Assembly (NCBI RefSeq): GCF_019279795.1
Contig: NC_056744.1
Location: 902,082,404-902,146,403, forward strand
Source of the DNA: Protopterus annectens
Lineage: Eukaryota > Chordata > Ceratodontiformes > Protopteridae
Direction of reading: 5' to 3'
DNA length: 64,000 nucleotides
Shown in pieces: positions 53,757-64,000 of this stretch. Positions within the stretch are counted from its first letter, which is position 1. The number at the start of each line of letters is the position of its first letter. Under the pieces are notes generated by a model. The model saw nothing but the letters and a program-made list of their open reading frames with translations. It searched no databases and was not told the origin of the DNA. The position numbers and the translations under genes are program-made.

Positions 53757-54530
53757 TCCCATACAAACCTGGCTTAATGACTCTCAATTACTTCTAAATG
53801 CCAAAAAACCTAAACTACTTATTTGCTCTGCCAAACCAACCCCATAGGACATTATAGTTTGCTCCCAAGATAAAACAGAAATTCAGGTTGTTCATTCTGC
53901 AAAACTACTTGGTATAACAATAGACAATAAACTCTCCTATGAGCAACACATTCTTAACACTATAAAAAGAACTTGCTTTAAACTAGCTAAACTCTACAGG
54001 CATCAAACGTACATGGATGGACCCACAAAAATCAGTCCGGCTAAGTCTTTACTACTTCCCTTGCTGTTTTATGGTACTCCCATATTCACAAACCTTCACT
54101 CCTCCTTCTTTAATAAACTATAATGCTGCTACTACAAAACTGAAAAATTTGCCATCAGCTTGCAACAGCATACCCATCATTACCAAGCTATCAAAATGCT
54201 TACTTGGTATAAATTCTCCCAGTACCTCAGTTACACCCAACTAACTCTGGCTCACAAACTAATATATAACCCAGAGAAATGCCCTGCTCTACTGTTAAAC
54301 CTTCAACCCCATACTCCCTCTACAAATCTGTGGTCCACAAATAAACACCTTCTGATCGTATCAAAACCAAACCAAAGAGCAGGACAATATTCCATTGCTA
54401 AATTATGGAATGCTCTACCAACATCTATCACTTTAAGAAGAAAATGTATTTTGTTAGAGTCCCTTAATGCTTTTAAATCCTCACTAAAAAGCTACTGTCT
54501 TAACAACCCCACGTCCTTGCTCCCTTAATA
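53757..54530 (+). mobile_element. L2/CR1-superfamily LINE 3' fragment
   Basis: The plus frame reads WLNDSQLLLNAKKPKLLIC, then KLLGITIDNKLSYEQHI (the YLGxxxDxxLSFxxHI block after the palm), LLPLLFYGTPIFTN, and finally YSIAKLWNALPTSITLRRK...LNAFKSSLKSYCL. The frame is nearly continuous, with one or two stops. It lacks the palm, so it is 5'-truncated and inactive. Abuts the reversed CR1 tail with no gap. Confidence 0.75.
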
Positions 54531-54632
54531 CCAGACCGTCATAACCTTCTCCTTATTACTCCCTCTATTCAAAGCTATAACCAATCATTAACGAACAATC
54601 CACCTATGATTTCTCTGTAGCTCATTCCCTGG

Positions 54633-54635
<3 letters not shown>

Positions 54636-54702
<67 letters not shown>

Positions 54703-54703
54703 T
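54636..54703. repeat. (TA)n then T-run beside a MITE
   Basis: TA array 54636-54694 followed by a short T-run that touches the left MITE terminus. Confidence 0.95.
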
Positions 54704-54996
54704 CACTTTATAATCTCGAAATACTGAAATCTTGAATTTCTGTATCCCGAGACTATAAAGGCAAACATTCACAATCTCAAAACCCCAAAAGCGCGAAATT
54801 CAAAATCACAACTTTTAAATACAACCTCCACCACATAAACAAACATACATACACTTTCCTCCCCACACTACAACAAACCAACAAAACACACACAAACACA
54901 ACAACACAAATGCACACACCTACCCTACATATAAGCGGGGGGGCAAACAAACCCATGCACCCCCATGTGGGGGCCTGTGCTCCACCCCCCGCTACT

Positions 54997-55069
<73 letters not shown>

Positions 55070-55512
55070 ATATACTAACTCCGAGGTAGCACTAAAAAGA
55101 TAAAGACACTAAACCCACGACTATATGCTCTATATTCCCCTTTCACAAACACACATCACATACATACAAACACTACCACTCTCAACACTTACACACTCAC
55201 CCTCTTACATACCTACTCTAACCTACAACTATAACTTCCCAACATACTCACATACACTCAAATCCCTACCCAAAACCCTAAAAAAAACAACACATACCTG
55301 ATTCTCCAGCTATAGCCACTCAACGGCAGGCAAACCATATCCCACAGTAGACAGCACTTTACAAACACAGCAAATCCCATGTAGCGAGCCACCACAACCA
55401 TGAATTTGACACTTCGAATTGAATCAAGTGCAGTTTCGCTCAACTGCACTTTCTGCACTTTCATCTCGAGATACTGAAATTCGAGATTTCAGTATTTCGA
55501 GATAGTACAGTG
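54704..55512. mobile_element. MITE with hairpin termini
   Basis: The two ends are inverted repeats of about 50 bp starting cacttta/cactgta. Each end is itself a hairpin with 17-bp arms: tctcgaaatactgaaat at 54714 with 54736-54752, and 55464-55480 with 55486-55502. The centre contains ccccatgtgggggcctgtgc, a TA tract (55001-55060) and ctccgaggtagcacta. No transposase. The cact ends could indicate a CACTA/CMC-type relative, but target-site duplication is obscured by the flanking TA arrays. Confidence 0.7.
55001..55060. repeat. (TA)n tract inside the MITE
   Basis: TA run with interruptions. Confidence 0.95.
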
Positions 55513-55531
55513 CTTCCATACACACACACGT

Positions 55532-55546
<15 letters not shown>

Positions 55547-55570
<24 letters not shown>

Positions 55571-55574
55571 AAAA

Positions 55575-55654
<80 letters not shown>
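55547..55654. repeat. (TA)n microsatellite
   Basis: About 105 bp of TA with an A-run and a tac interruption, starting 35 bp beyond the MITE's right end and preceded by a short CA tract. Confidence 0.97.
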
Positions 55655-55659
<5 letters not shown>

Positions 55660-55971
55660 TGAGTGGGGACTAGTGTATATCTCATCTTTTAGGGCAATGA
55701 TTAAATCTAAATTCTTTTTTCTAGAAAATGTCTTTACCTTCATCTCTGTGTTAAAAAAAAGGTGCTACAGTATTTGTAAAAAAGTTTGCTATGATGTGAT
55801 AATTGTTGTCTATATTTTTATATAGTTCAAATTCTTTCCTTTCTAAAATTTCATATGTACCTATCTTCTGTTATCTGATGTAGTTATTTTACTCATTATG
55901 CAGCTTTTTTCCCTGGGCCTCCACTGAAAATAGGTTTCTGACCCAGTGGACATTTCTGGGCAGCAAATGTC

Positions 55972-55998
55972 AATAAATAAATAAATAAATAAATAAAT
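55972..55998. repeat. (AAAT)n microsatellite
   Basis: Six to seven aata units. Confidence 0.95.
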
Positions 55999-56025
55999 CA
56001 GTAATGAGAGATATCATCTATGCCA

Positions 56026-56390
56026 GAGGTTTTTTTAACAAGGACTACCCATATCCAGGAGAGAAGCCAGGGCAATCCTTGGCAGAAATTTACAGTTTCC
56101 CTTCCAGTCGTCCAAGTTGTCCTTAAACACGGTCATGGAGGTGCTCTTCTTGATATGGATTGGAAGCCTGTTCCAGAGGAGTGGCAACCTCTGAGAGATG
56201 TATCTGTTTATCCAGCAGCTCCTGTTTATATTGGAGGCTAGATTGAGGTCTCTGGAATGGGTAACTATAGTCCCATTGGACTGACAGATGTGCATCATTT
56301 CCATTAGATTTGGGTCAGAGATAGCCCTGTAAACCAGACATACGTCACCTCTAAGTAGTCTATATAGTTACAGTCCCCAGGATTCAGCAA
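56026..56390 (-). mobile_element. CR1-family LINE 3' fragment
   Basis: The minus-strand frame 56304-56035 reads SRDLNLASNINRSCWINRYISQRLPLLWNRLPIHIKKSTSM, which parallels copy B (SRDLNLVTTINRTCWRDRFLSQRLPILWNRLPI). Truncated near 56390 upstream. Confidence 0.9.
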
Positions 56391-56479
56391 GCTCTACACA
56401 GTGTGCAAGAATAGTGCAAGAAGTGCTGCAGGCAATATGGCTGATGTGCGATCCAGGAATGAGCTTCCGGGACGTGCAC

Positions 56480-56630
56480 GAGCATTTCTGCACTATTCCT
56501 GCATGGACACAGCCCCTGTATGCTAATCACCTCATTTGCTGGTAAAATCCATGCAAATGAGGTGAATTAGTGATCCAGGAAGCAAGCAGGCATCCATGCA
56601 GGAATAGTGTAGACTGCAGAAATGTACTCA
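56480..56630. repeat. Nested inverted repeat
   Basis: The outer pair is gcatttctgcactattcctg (from 56483) with the complement at 56593-56625; the inner pair is ctaatcacctcatttgc with gcaaatgaggtgaattag. It probably belongs to a foldback or MITE-type repeat; tgcaaatgagg occurs again near 56997. Confidence 0.75.
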
Positions 56631-56639
56631 ACCCGTAGC

Positions 56640-57479
56640 TGAATACATTTCTGCAAACTACAAAACGGAGGCATGACAGCTCGTAAAACTGCATATATTA
56701 TAAGGGTTAGGCATGCCAAAGGCCAAATATATGGACATAGGCATGAAAAATAGTTTCAAAATTATAAAAATAAAATTTTTTGGCTGATTTCTGCCATTTA
56801 AGCATAGGGCAGTGATGCGCAAACGGGATTGGCCCGAAAATATTTTAAAAAGCTGGAAATAAGCTTTTAGACCAAAGTCATCATTTTGTCATAATAGCCA
56901 ATGGCATGCATAACACAACAAGACCATGGAATAGTGGTTGCTAAGGGGGAAGGCTGAGTGTCGGTTTTGTGACCATGCATTAGCAGTCAATTCTATGCAA
57001 ATGAGGGGAATGATACTGAATCACAGATTTCCCTTCAGTGCTAGCTTGCACCCAACCATCTAGGTGTAGTAATACCATGGTGTAAGCCGAAGAGCTAGAT
57101 GACTTCATTAGGGGGTGTGTTATGCATGCTGTAAGCTTACTGGAGCTCTGTGGCCCGTGTTTGCCCTTAGCTAAACATAGCTAAGGAAGGGCTGTGTCTG
57201 AGGCTGCCTAGCAGTGTTTACATTGCCTAAATGGGTGTGCGTGCCATGCACCGGGTTTTAACTCATTCACTTCGGAGCAGCTCTGGAAAAGCTGCCTGCT
57301 TAATTCCACCATAGGAACAACAGTGCAGCCTGAGCTAATTTTCAGAAAATCCATTTGTAATACCATACAGAAAACAAATGTTCATAACTCTTTAACTATA
57401 AGAGCTAGACTAAAAATGTAAACGCGTAAGTTGTTCAGCAGACACTGACCTTTTCAACAGTGTAAATGTTGGTAGTGTA
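56640..57479. other. Unidentified, some small palindromes
   Basis: Includes cccttagcta/tagctaaggaaggg near 57163-57190. Slightly richer in GC than its surroundings. No coding frame. Confidence 0.4.
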
Positions 57480-59190
57480 TATCAAAGTCATTATTAAATC
57501 TTTGGCAAGGAATGCTGATATCGTGCATATTTTTTACCTCTTTGGAAAACCAAAGCATAATATCTTGGTCAATGTACCATGTAGACCCATACTATTTGAA
57601 TGTAATTTGTTAGTATGAATGTCAGCTTTAAAATGATACCTTAACCATTACTGTGTGATGTTCCTTTCTTGAGATATTCACAGAAATATGATTAATATGT
57701 TATTTTTCATAATTGGTAAATAAAGCATAATATCTCATCACCTGTAACAGACACAGCCTACATATCAGCGTAGAAGTTGTGCATCTAAATGTCAGCTTCA
57801 AAATGATGCATCATTTGTGTGATCACCATGCTCCCATGCAAACATATGGGCGTAATAATGAAAAGTATTGTAAATGTATAATTTTCATAACCGTACAAGA
57901 CTAAACAAACTGTGATATCTGTACATGTGTAGAGTGCACAGACACAATTATTTTACCATGTTGTAAGGAGTAACACTGTCTTCAAAATGAGGTATTACTT
58001 GGCACACTGACATGCTCCCTTGCAAAGTTATTTACCAAAATATGAAAAAAATCATAATTTCCATAACCTAATTCTAAACAAACTTTGATATCTGCACATG
58101 TGTCCAACATACAGGCACAATTCTTTTACCATGTTGGAACCAGCAATGTTGTCTTCAAAATGAGGTATTACTTGGCACATTCAGATGCTCCCTTGCAAAG
58201 TTATTTACCAAAATATGAAAAAAAAATCATAATTTCCATAACCTAAGTCCAAAACAAACTTTAATATCTGCACATGTGTCCAACATACAGGCACAATTCT
58301 CTGACCATGTTGGAACCAGCAATACTGTCTTCAAAATGAGGTATTACTTGGCACATTCAGATGCTCCCTTGCAAAGTTATTTACCAAAATATGAAAAAAA
58401 ATCATAATTTCCATAACCTAATTCTAAACAAACTTTGATATCTGCACATGTGTCCAACATACAGGCACAATTCTTTTACCATGTTGGAACCAGCAATACT
58501 GTCTTCAAAATGAGGTATTACTTGGCACATTCAGATGCTCCCTTGCAAAGTTATTTACCAAAATATGAAAAAAAAATCATAATTTCCATAACCTAAGTCC
58601 AAAACAAACTTTGATATCTGCACATGTGTTCAACATACAGGCACAATTCTCTGACCATGTTGGAACCAGCAATACTGTTTTCACAAACTTGGCACATTCA
58701 GATGCTCCCTTGTAAAGTTATTTACCAAAATATAAAAAAAATCATAATTTCCATAACCTAAGTCCGAAACAAACTTTGATATCTGCACATGAGTACAACA
58801 TACAGGCACCATTCTTTTCCCATGTTAGAACTATCAATACTGTCTTCACAATGAGGTATTACTTGGCACTTTCATATACTCCCTTGTAAAGTTATTTACC
58901 AAAATATGAAAAAAAAATCATAATTTTCATAACCCATGTCCGAAACAAACTTTGATATCTGCACATGAGTACAACATACAGGCACCATTCTTTTACCATG
59001 TTAGAACTATCAATACTGTCTTCAAAATGAGGTATTACTTAGCAATTTCAGATGCTCCCTTGCAAAGTTATTTACCAAAATATGAAAAAAAAATATATAA
59101 TTTCCATAACCTAAGTCCGAAACAAACATTGATATCTGCACATGTGTACAACATACAGGCCCAATTATTTTACATGATGGAACTATCAAT
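57480..59190. repeat. Satellite array, period about 175 bp, about ten monomers
   Basis: The phrase tcaaaatgaggtattacttg (or a variant) starts near 57982, 58155, 58331, 58505, 58681 (partly deleted), 58846 and 59022. Spacings are 173, 176, 174, 176, 165 and 176 bp. More diverged monomers lead back to about 57500. The units between about 58150 and 58680 are nearly identical; those at both ends are diverged. No frame is coding. Confidence 0.95.
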
Positions 59191-59372
59191 ACTATACATA
59201 TACACATACAATACATATTCGATTGTATATGCTAGCACTCTCCTGAAACAGTTGTTCTTTCTCAGCATCTTCACCAGCTTCTTACCACAATTATTTGCCA
59301 AACTCATAAAAATATATTTTACACAACACATTTCATAACAGAGTTTTACTTACCATACTGGTCCCTACTTGG

Positions 59373-59642
59373 TCATGGGTGTTTTCCATTCTTCTCACAA
59401 GCTGCATATTGCCAGTCTTGCATTGCTCTCCTCACACCATTGTGGATGTCAGTCAATAACAAGGCAATGCCTTCCTCAGTTAGGTGAACGCCATCCCTTC
59501 TGAACAGGTGAACATCTTTTATGGTGATGCTGTCAGGACAGATTGTAGATCCACTGACCCTGTGTATCAAGCCATGTATGAACCCATTCTGTAAACGTCT
59601 GGCCTTGTGCACTGCCCATTGACAGTTTGCTGTTTTCCACAT
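59373..59642 (-). CDS. ORF with SGNH/esterase-like C-terminal block (probably transposon-derived)
   Basis: An 89-aa minus-strand frame ends in VHLFRRDGVHLTEEGIALLLTDI. The DGVHLxxxG block is the C-terminal Asp-x-x-His catalytic block of SGNH hydrolases. Such domains occur in transposable elements, including CR1 ORF1; the CR1 copy at 62910 has the analogous ARDGLHL. The upstream part of the domain (GDS and GxND blocks) is not visible. Whether this is the end of an old CR1 ORF1 or of another element is open; no LINE endonuclease follows downstream on this strand. Confidence 0.4.
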   Translation of the reverse strand: MWKTANCQWAVHKARRLQNGFIHGLIHRVSGSTICPDSITIKDVHLFRRDGVHLTEEGIALLLTDIHNGVRRAMQDWQYAACEKNGKHP

Positions 59643-60203
59643 CTAATGTAAAGGGTCTTGCCCTGACCTACATACATTTACTACACCTGAAGGGAGGGAA
59701 ACTGAGTGGAGAGCTCAACCAAGACAACATGTGAAAAGACTAAGACTGCCCCAGGCTTTGTCTTTTGCATGTGTCCCTTTCCGGAGGGAAACATTGCATT
59801 ACAGTGGCAGCCCTGAGGCTATTTCTACCTAGGACAGCAACACTATGGGACTGAACTGAAGATTCTCCAAGTTCCCAACTGCAATCCAGGTCAATCACAA
59901 AATCCATGGATGGCTGGGTATGCCCCCCATGATGCACCCACCAACACAAGAGAAGTTGGCATAAATCTCTGAAGAGAAACCTTCCTGACCTTGGCGCATA
60001 AGGGCTAGGCCAGTACCTGACAAGGGGACACAGAAAGGGCACATGTAAATCCCCTCTAAATGGACTACAGACAATGTATGCAGATGCATCACCCTATCTC
60101 CCAAGAGAGGCCACTACCATACTGATATTCATGTGTATATGTGTATATGTGCAAGTACATTATGTACATACATATATATCGATATACACACACATATGCA
60201 CAG

Positions 60204-60207
<4 letters not shown>
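59643..60207. other. No recognised gene
   Basis: A 100-aa minus-strand frame (60042-59740) lies upstream of the SGNH-like frame and could be part of the same element, but it shows no motif I recognise. Confidence 0.4.

Positions 60208-60254
<47 letters not shown>
60208..60254. repeat. (TA)n microsatellite
   Basis: A TA run of about 46 bp. Confidence 0.96.
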
Positions 60255-60255
<1 letters not shown>

Positions 60256-60542
60256 ACAGGAAAAACATCAGAGGTTTTGGAGGATAGCTAGTTGATGAAG
60301 AATGGAGGGAGTGGCCTGCAATGACTACAAATAGAGAAAAAACACAATCTGGTTTGTGCATTCGTCAAAGTGATAACGACTTCTACTTATGTGAGTAACA
60401 GTGACAGCAGCTGAGACTTTTACCAGAAAAGTGATAATAACTCACTGCTGTATTGTAACTGCACTTATTGCTAATGTGATAATGACCTTCCTTTCAGTAC
60501 TGCAAAGTTATGCATGCTCAGACAAAGGTGATAATTGCTGCA

Positions 60543-60743
60543 CATAACCTGTTGACTAGACATTCATTATATTACCTTGTGCAGCTGTTGTGTAGCACAG
60601 ACTCATTACTGGTAAGTAGAACACCTGAGTAATTCAGTAAAATAGTATAACACTTACGTATTACTGAGCCTTTCCTCCCACCTAAATTCCACACATGACT
60701 GACAAAGCCAGGAAAAATACACAAAAAACATGGTAGCTCCATG
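60543..60743. repeat. Direct repeat, copy 1 (partner 61622-61824)
   Basis: Both copies start cataacctgttga and end ggtagctccatg, with about 88 percent identity by eye, including cattcattatattaccttgt and cctgagtaattcagtaaaa. They lie 1079 bp apart in the same direction. Confidence 0.93.
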
Positions 60744-61621
60744 CTGGCAGTTGTCAACAAGTGATAACTTTTATCTCACTCATGCAACTACTAATCACAA
60801 ATAGAATAATACAAGCAGAAGTGATTTCTTGTCTGCTTATTTTACATTACACTATTAATTAGTCAGTGGTATATCTGATGTCTTATATGCTGGCATATTA
60901 CAGTATAATTACATTTCTGTGCTGTATTCTAAGTAATGTAACCATATGTAATGCAACATTACCATCAATAAACCCTTCAGCAGCCCTTCCAAGTATGCAG
61001 AAGGAACAAAATGACAGGTTACTCCCAATGACCCCTTCAGTAGTATATCTGAGTATACACAAGAACTAAAATGAAACATTTGCCACAAGCCAAGTGTGAG
61101 GCTAAAATAGCTACCTAAGCCAAAATTTAATCACAAGGCCTTTTTTGTTGCATTTGTAATCTCAAAAGCACAACTCACCAATGCACTGATTGTGAACATA
61201 AAGGAATTGTCTCATGCACAAATTGTGGAGAAATAATTCATTTGTCAAAACTAGAAAATCTCTACATTTTGAAAACAGTTGTAATTAAAATTTTAATTTC
61301 AATGATCTTTGTTTGCAGTTTTTTAAATGTAACTTGATCTGTGCAAAATTCTCAGTACGTACTTTTAGCCTACTGCTTGTTACTGTCAACACCCACAGAC
61401 ATGCTTGAAGCCTCTTACCCCCCATTTTTCTAGACTCATCAAAAGCTTTCATACTTTCTCCCATCAGAAACACTTACATAAACTGCCATCCTTAGGGTTC
61501 ACTAACTCATCACTACAATAGCTACATAACTACTTGGTGCTGAAGAAATGAAATGGCAAAATAATTTCTCTGCATTCTTGACAATAACTATTGGTTACAA
61601 GGATCTATAGTAGGCCCCAAA
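60744..61621. other. Spacer between direct repeats; no gene
   Basis: An 878-bp AT-rich spacer with no frame or TG..CA ends that would mark the repeats as LTRs. Confidence 0.45.
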
Positions 61622-61824
61622 CATAACCTGTTGAGTAGGCATTCATTATATTACCTTGTGCAGCTGTTAGGTAACACAGACTAATTGTCATCAGTAAGAG
61701 GAAGACCTGAGTAATTCAGTAAAATACTATAACACTTAGATATTATAGAGCCTTCCTCCCACCTAAATTCCAAACATGACTGACAAACCCAAGAAAAATT
61801 CCCAAAATATAAGGTAGCTCCATG
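61622..61824. repeat. Direct repeat, copy 2 (partner 60543-60743)
   Basis: See the partner. Small indels near 61685 and in the lysine-rich-looking acaaa stretch at the end. Confidence 0.93.
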
Positions 61825-62857
61825 AAACAGACTGTCTACCCTGCTTGGATTGATGATGTATGTAGACAATGAACAGGAACTTTACCAAGGAAATGGTATA
61901 GGATTATGATCAGAACTGTGGAAGATGACAAAAAAATTGAGTGGTCTGGGTTAGGCACACACAGGCAAATGATGTTTGACATTATGGCATGTACCAGAAC
62001 TAACGTGTAGTCTTGAGCACAGGAGCTTCCAAAAATGATGTCATATTCTGAGTGGTGGAAAAAGATTAACACAACCCCAGAACCCAAGGGTGGTCATAAC
62101 ATCCCTGTATTCTTCCCTTATAAGGCCAATTATGAAACGCAAACTGCATGATCACATTTCTTCTACAGTGCTTTCCAATGGTCAGAATCACTTGCTTACT
62201 TGTTTCTTTATCTGTCTTTGTGGGAAAGTCTAACTGTGATAAAACACGTTTTCAGAGGAGGCCTGGGAAGAAAAGCTCCACATTACCCAGCAGTTTTGAC
62301 TTACACATAAAGTAGTTACATGATACAGTTAAATGATATCGGGTATCAGCCTTGTGCAATAGTCTTGTCAGTACTTATGAAATAACAAACATTAGCCTAT
62401 GGAATATAAACTCCAGGGAGTGTTTAAAAATTTACCAACATTTACTTCTGCAAGACTCACACTTTCACTCCACAAAGCCTCTCACCAATTTTATGGTTTT
62501 CGCCAAGAAGAGACTAGCGTAACGTAGCAAACCTCCTACTTCCTGCAGGTCTCACAGAACATTTCACAAACACTGAACTCGAAATATTATATAAGTAAAG
62601 AAAATAATTGCAATATAGGTTGCACCTCTTTTGGGGTGTAACATTTGTTTACTAGGAAAGGTCAGACATTGAGCCAGCAAACATAATGCCATGGCCATGA
62701 GGAGACATGCTACAGACGAGTGCCTGTAACGTGCTTGAGGAGGGCATAAGTGGCATGTGATGGCAGAGCGTGTAATGATGGATACTGGCAGCCTCTTGAA
62801 ATCAGCTGCCTCTATGCAAAGAATAAGCAGCCACATATTTAGGGCCAGCTCTTATAG
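61825..62857. other. No recognised feature
   Basis: About 1 kb before the CR1 copy. Short minus-strand frames show no motif. Confidence 0.45.
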
Positions 62858-63020
62858 ATAACTTTTAGGAATGGAACAAGCCACAATGGGACAAGCCACG
62901 TTGCTTCGCTAGGGATGGCTTGCACCTGTAACCCTTAGGCTTTCGTATACTGGCCAAGGCTCTTGCCATCCCCATAGTGCCTTTTTTAGGCAAGGCTCAA
63001 ATGACAAACCCACCTCCATA
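62858..63020 (+). pseudogene. CR1 ORF1 esterase C-terminus
   Basis: The plus frame reads PRCFARDGLHL, then one stop (TAA), then PLGFRILAKALAIPIVPFLGKAQ. RDGLHLxxxGxRxLAxxL is the end of the SGNH/esterase domain reported in CR1-like ORF1 proteins. It ends about 30 bp before the endonuclease frame, as expected for adjacent ORFs. Only the last about 50 residues are recognisable. Confidence 0.65.
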
Positions 63021-63049
63021 GACAACCCAAGGATAAAAAACTAAAGGTA

Positions 63050-64000
63050 ATGCTACTCAATGCCAGAAGTCTAAACCTCAAGATGCACGCACTCGAGGCT
63101 CTCCTCAGTATGGAGAAAACTGATGTCTGTGCAGTAACAGAAACCTGGTTCAAGGCTCCTGAGAGCACCCCAGCACTACCAGGTTATAACTCATACCATG
63201 CGTTTCGGCCCCAAAACTTCGGACGAAGCACAAAAGGAGGGGGAGTATCTATATTCATCAAAGATACCTACACCTCCAGGTTAGTGGCACTGCACGAAAC
63301 ATCAGAAACCATCCATGTGCAACTAACAGCGGGCAAAACTGCCTTTCAGTTTGTAGCCTGCTATAGAACACCCTCCCTATTACAGGAACCCCACTTGGCA
63401 TTCCTGAGAACACTGGAGAATATGAAGGTCTCTCCAAACACTATGTTATTGGGTGACTTCAACTACCCAAACATTGACTGGGAAAACTACTCAAGCCCAA
63501 ACACCCTCGCCCAACGGTTCCTTGAATTTATAAACTCTAACACGATGGAACAACTGGTCACCACTCCCACAAGACGAAACAACATATTGGACCTTGTAAT
63601 CACAAACATGGGGTCTCTATGTTCCACACCAGAGGTAAACCCCTCATTGGTAAGATCAGACCATAAACAAATTTCCCTAGACATCCATATCCTGTCCCCT
63701 CCCCCAGCCAAGGAAATCATGGTAAAGAATTTCTCAAAAGCCAACTTTGCACTTCTCAAGACTGAGGTGGAATCCTTCAAAGCCCCCGGGCCAGAGGATA
63801 ATACAGCCCAATCCGCAGAATCCTTTACAAATGCATTGTATAAGCACCTGCAGGAATACATGGATCGTGCTATCCCAAATAAAATCAAGACTCACTCCTC
63901 CAAAAACAGGAGACCTGTTTGGTGGACCCCAGCCATAAATAAGCTATACAACAGAAGGAGGAAGCTACTACATGACAGAGCAAAATCCCAAAAAGTGAAG
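63050..64000 (+). CDS. CR1 ORF2, endonuclease domain and linker (open at the window edge)
   Basis: Open for 317 codons without a stop. Start chosen at the first ATG (MLLNARSLNLKMHALEALL); the frame itself opens at 63005. The endonuclease is complete: N in LLNARSL, E in VTETWF (63140), VACYRTPS, LLGDFNYPNIDWENY (GDFN at 63452-63463), NILDLVITNM, and the catalytic SDH in SLVRSDHKQISL. The linker WWTPAINKLYNRRRKLLHD reaches the edge. Nicks the target DNA and primes reverse transcription when joined to its RT. The best preserved CR1 reading frame here; whether it stays open beyond 64000 is unknown. Confidence 0.9.
   Translation, partial: MLLNARSLNLKMHALEALLSMEKTDVCAVTETWFKAPESTPALPGYNSYHAFRPQNFGRSTKGGGVSIFIKDTYTSRLVALHETSETIHVQLTAGKTAFQFVACYRTPSLLQEPHLAFLRTLENMKVSPNTMLLGDFNYPNIDWENYSSPNTLAQRFLEFINSNTMEQLVTTPTRRNNILDLVITNMGSLCSTPEVNPSLVRSDHKQISLDIHILSPPPAKEIMVKNFSKANFALLKTEVESFKAPGPEDNTAQSAESFTNALYKHLQEYMDRAIPNKIKTHSSKNRRPVWWTPAINKLYNRRRKLLHDRAKSQKVK

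Larger units (their letters stand above)
62858..64000 (+). mobile_element. CR1-family LINE copy E (5' part; continues beyond the window)
   Basis: Starts with the tail of an ORF1-type esterase domain and runs through the endonuclease to the right edge. Sequence from 63060 on matches copies A and B at high identity, but this copy includes the endonuclease N-terminus that B lacks. The reverse transcriptase would lie beyond 64000. The true 5' end is not visible; sequence before about 62860 gave no match. Confidence 0.9.

Noticed and set aside
57480..59190. Regular repeats considered as a CRISPR array
   Set aside because: The whole 175-bp unit repeats, with no unique spacers, in a vertebrate-like genome. 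It is a satellite.
63487..63888. 133-aa minus-strand frame over copy E
   Set aside because: Antisense shadow of the CR1 endonuclease. The same holds for minus frames at 4346-4843, 50409-50869 and 51999-52409.

Overview
The window looks like nuclear DNA from a non-amniote vertebrate with a large, repeat-rich, AT-rich genome. A ray-finned fish, a shark-like fish, a lobe-finned fish or an amphibian would all fit, and no host gene is present to decide. The evidence is the mixture of transposon families: CR1, L2-like, RTE and L1 LINEs, Penelope-like elements (PLEs) with GIY-YIG endonuclease remnants, tRNA-headed SINEs and several hairpin-rich miniature DNA transposons. There are also more than a dozen long (TA)n, (CA)n or trinucleotide microsatellites. 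I found no convincing host exon, RNA gene, CRISPR array, operon or prokaryotic feature. Most open frames here are pieces of retrotransposon proteins, antisense shadows, or translations of simple repeats.

Layout. 1-1350: a tandem repeat with a unit of about 600 bp. 1.8-8.2 kb: four CR1-family LINE copies, all on the + strand, head to tail (A-D); copy B is the most complete. 8.75-10.6 kb: a decayed L2-like LINE interrupted by a multi-hairpin MITE. 11.2-11.5 kb: a tRNA-headed SINE with a 17-bp target-site duplication and an RTE-like tail. 11.6-13 kb: an L2-clade LINE on the minus strand. 13.5-17.2 kb: decayed repeats, a CR1-like fragment and a second SINE. 17.2-20.3 kb: no recognisable feature. 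20.3-22.3 kb: an RTE tail, an inverted-repeat element whose arms contain hammerhead-ribozyme-like cores, and a PLE endonuclease fragment inside its own inverted repeat.

22.3-33.2 kb is mostly unannotatable sequence with two long CA arrays. 33.2-42.2 kb holds a minus-strand L1 whose ORF1 and ORF2 are separated by about 4 kb of other repeats. 42.7-50.4 kb has a SINE, a second PLE endonuclease remnant, small LINE remnants and two MITEs flanking a TA array. 50.42-52.45 kb is a young, 5'-truncated RTE LINE with a 13-bp target-site duplication. 53.7-56.4 kb is a nest of LINE fragments and a MITE with hairpin termini bordered by TA arrays. 57.5-59.2 kb is a satellite with a period of about 175 bp. 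59.4 kb holds an ORF resembling the end of an SGNH/esterase domain. The window ends inside a fifth CR1 copy (E), whose endonuclease frame is open for 317 codons to the edge.

How the parts relate. The shared tail between the 11.2-kb SINE and the RTE LINEs suggests RTE machinery mobilised that SINE. The CR1 copies share a 3' tail signature found at six or more places. The MITEs at 9.4, 48.3 and 54.7 kb appear to share an internal block but have different ends. All identifications come from reading motifs by eye; no database search was run.
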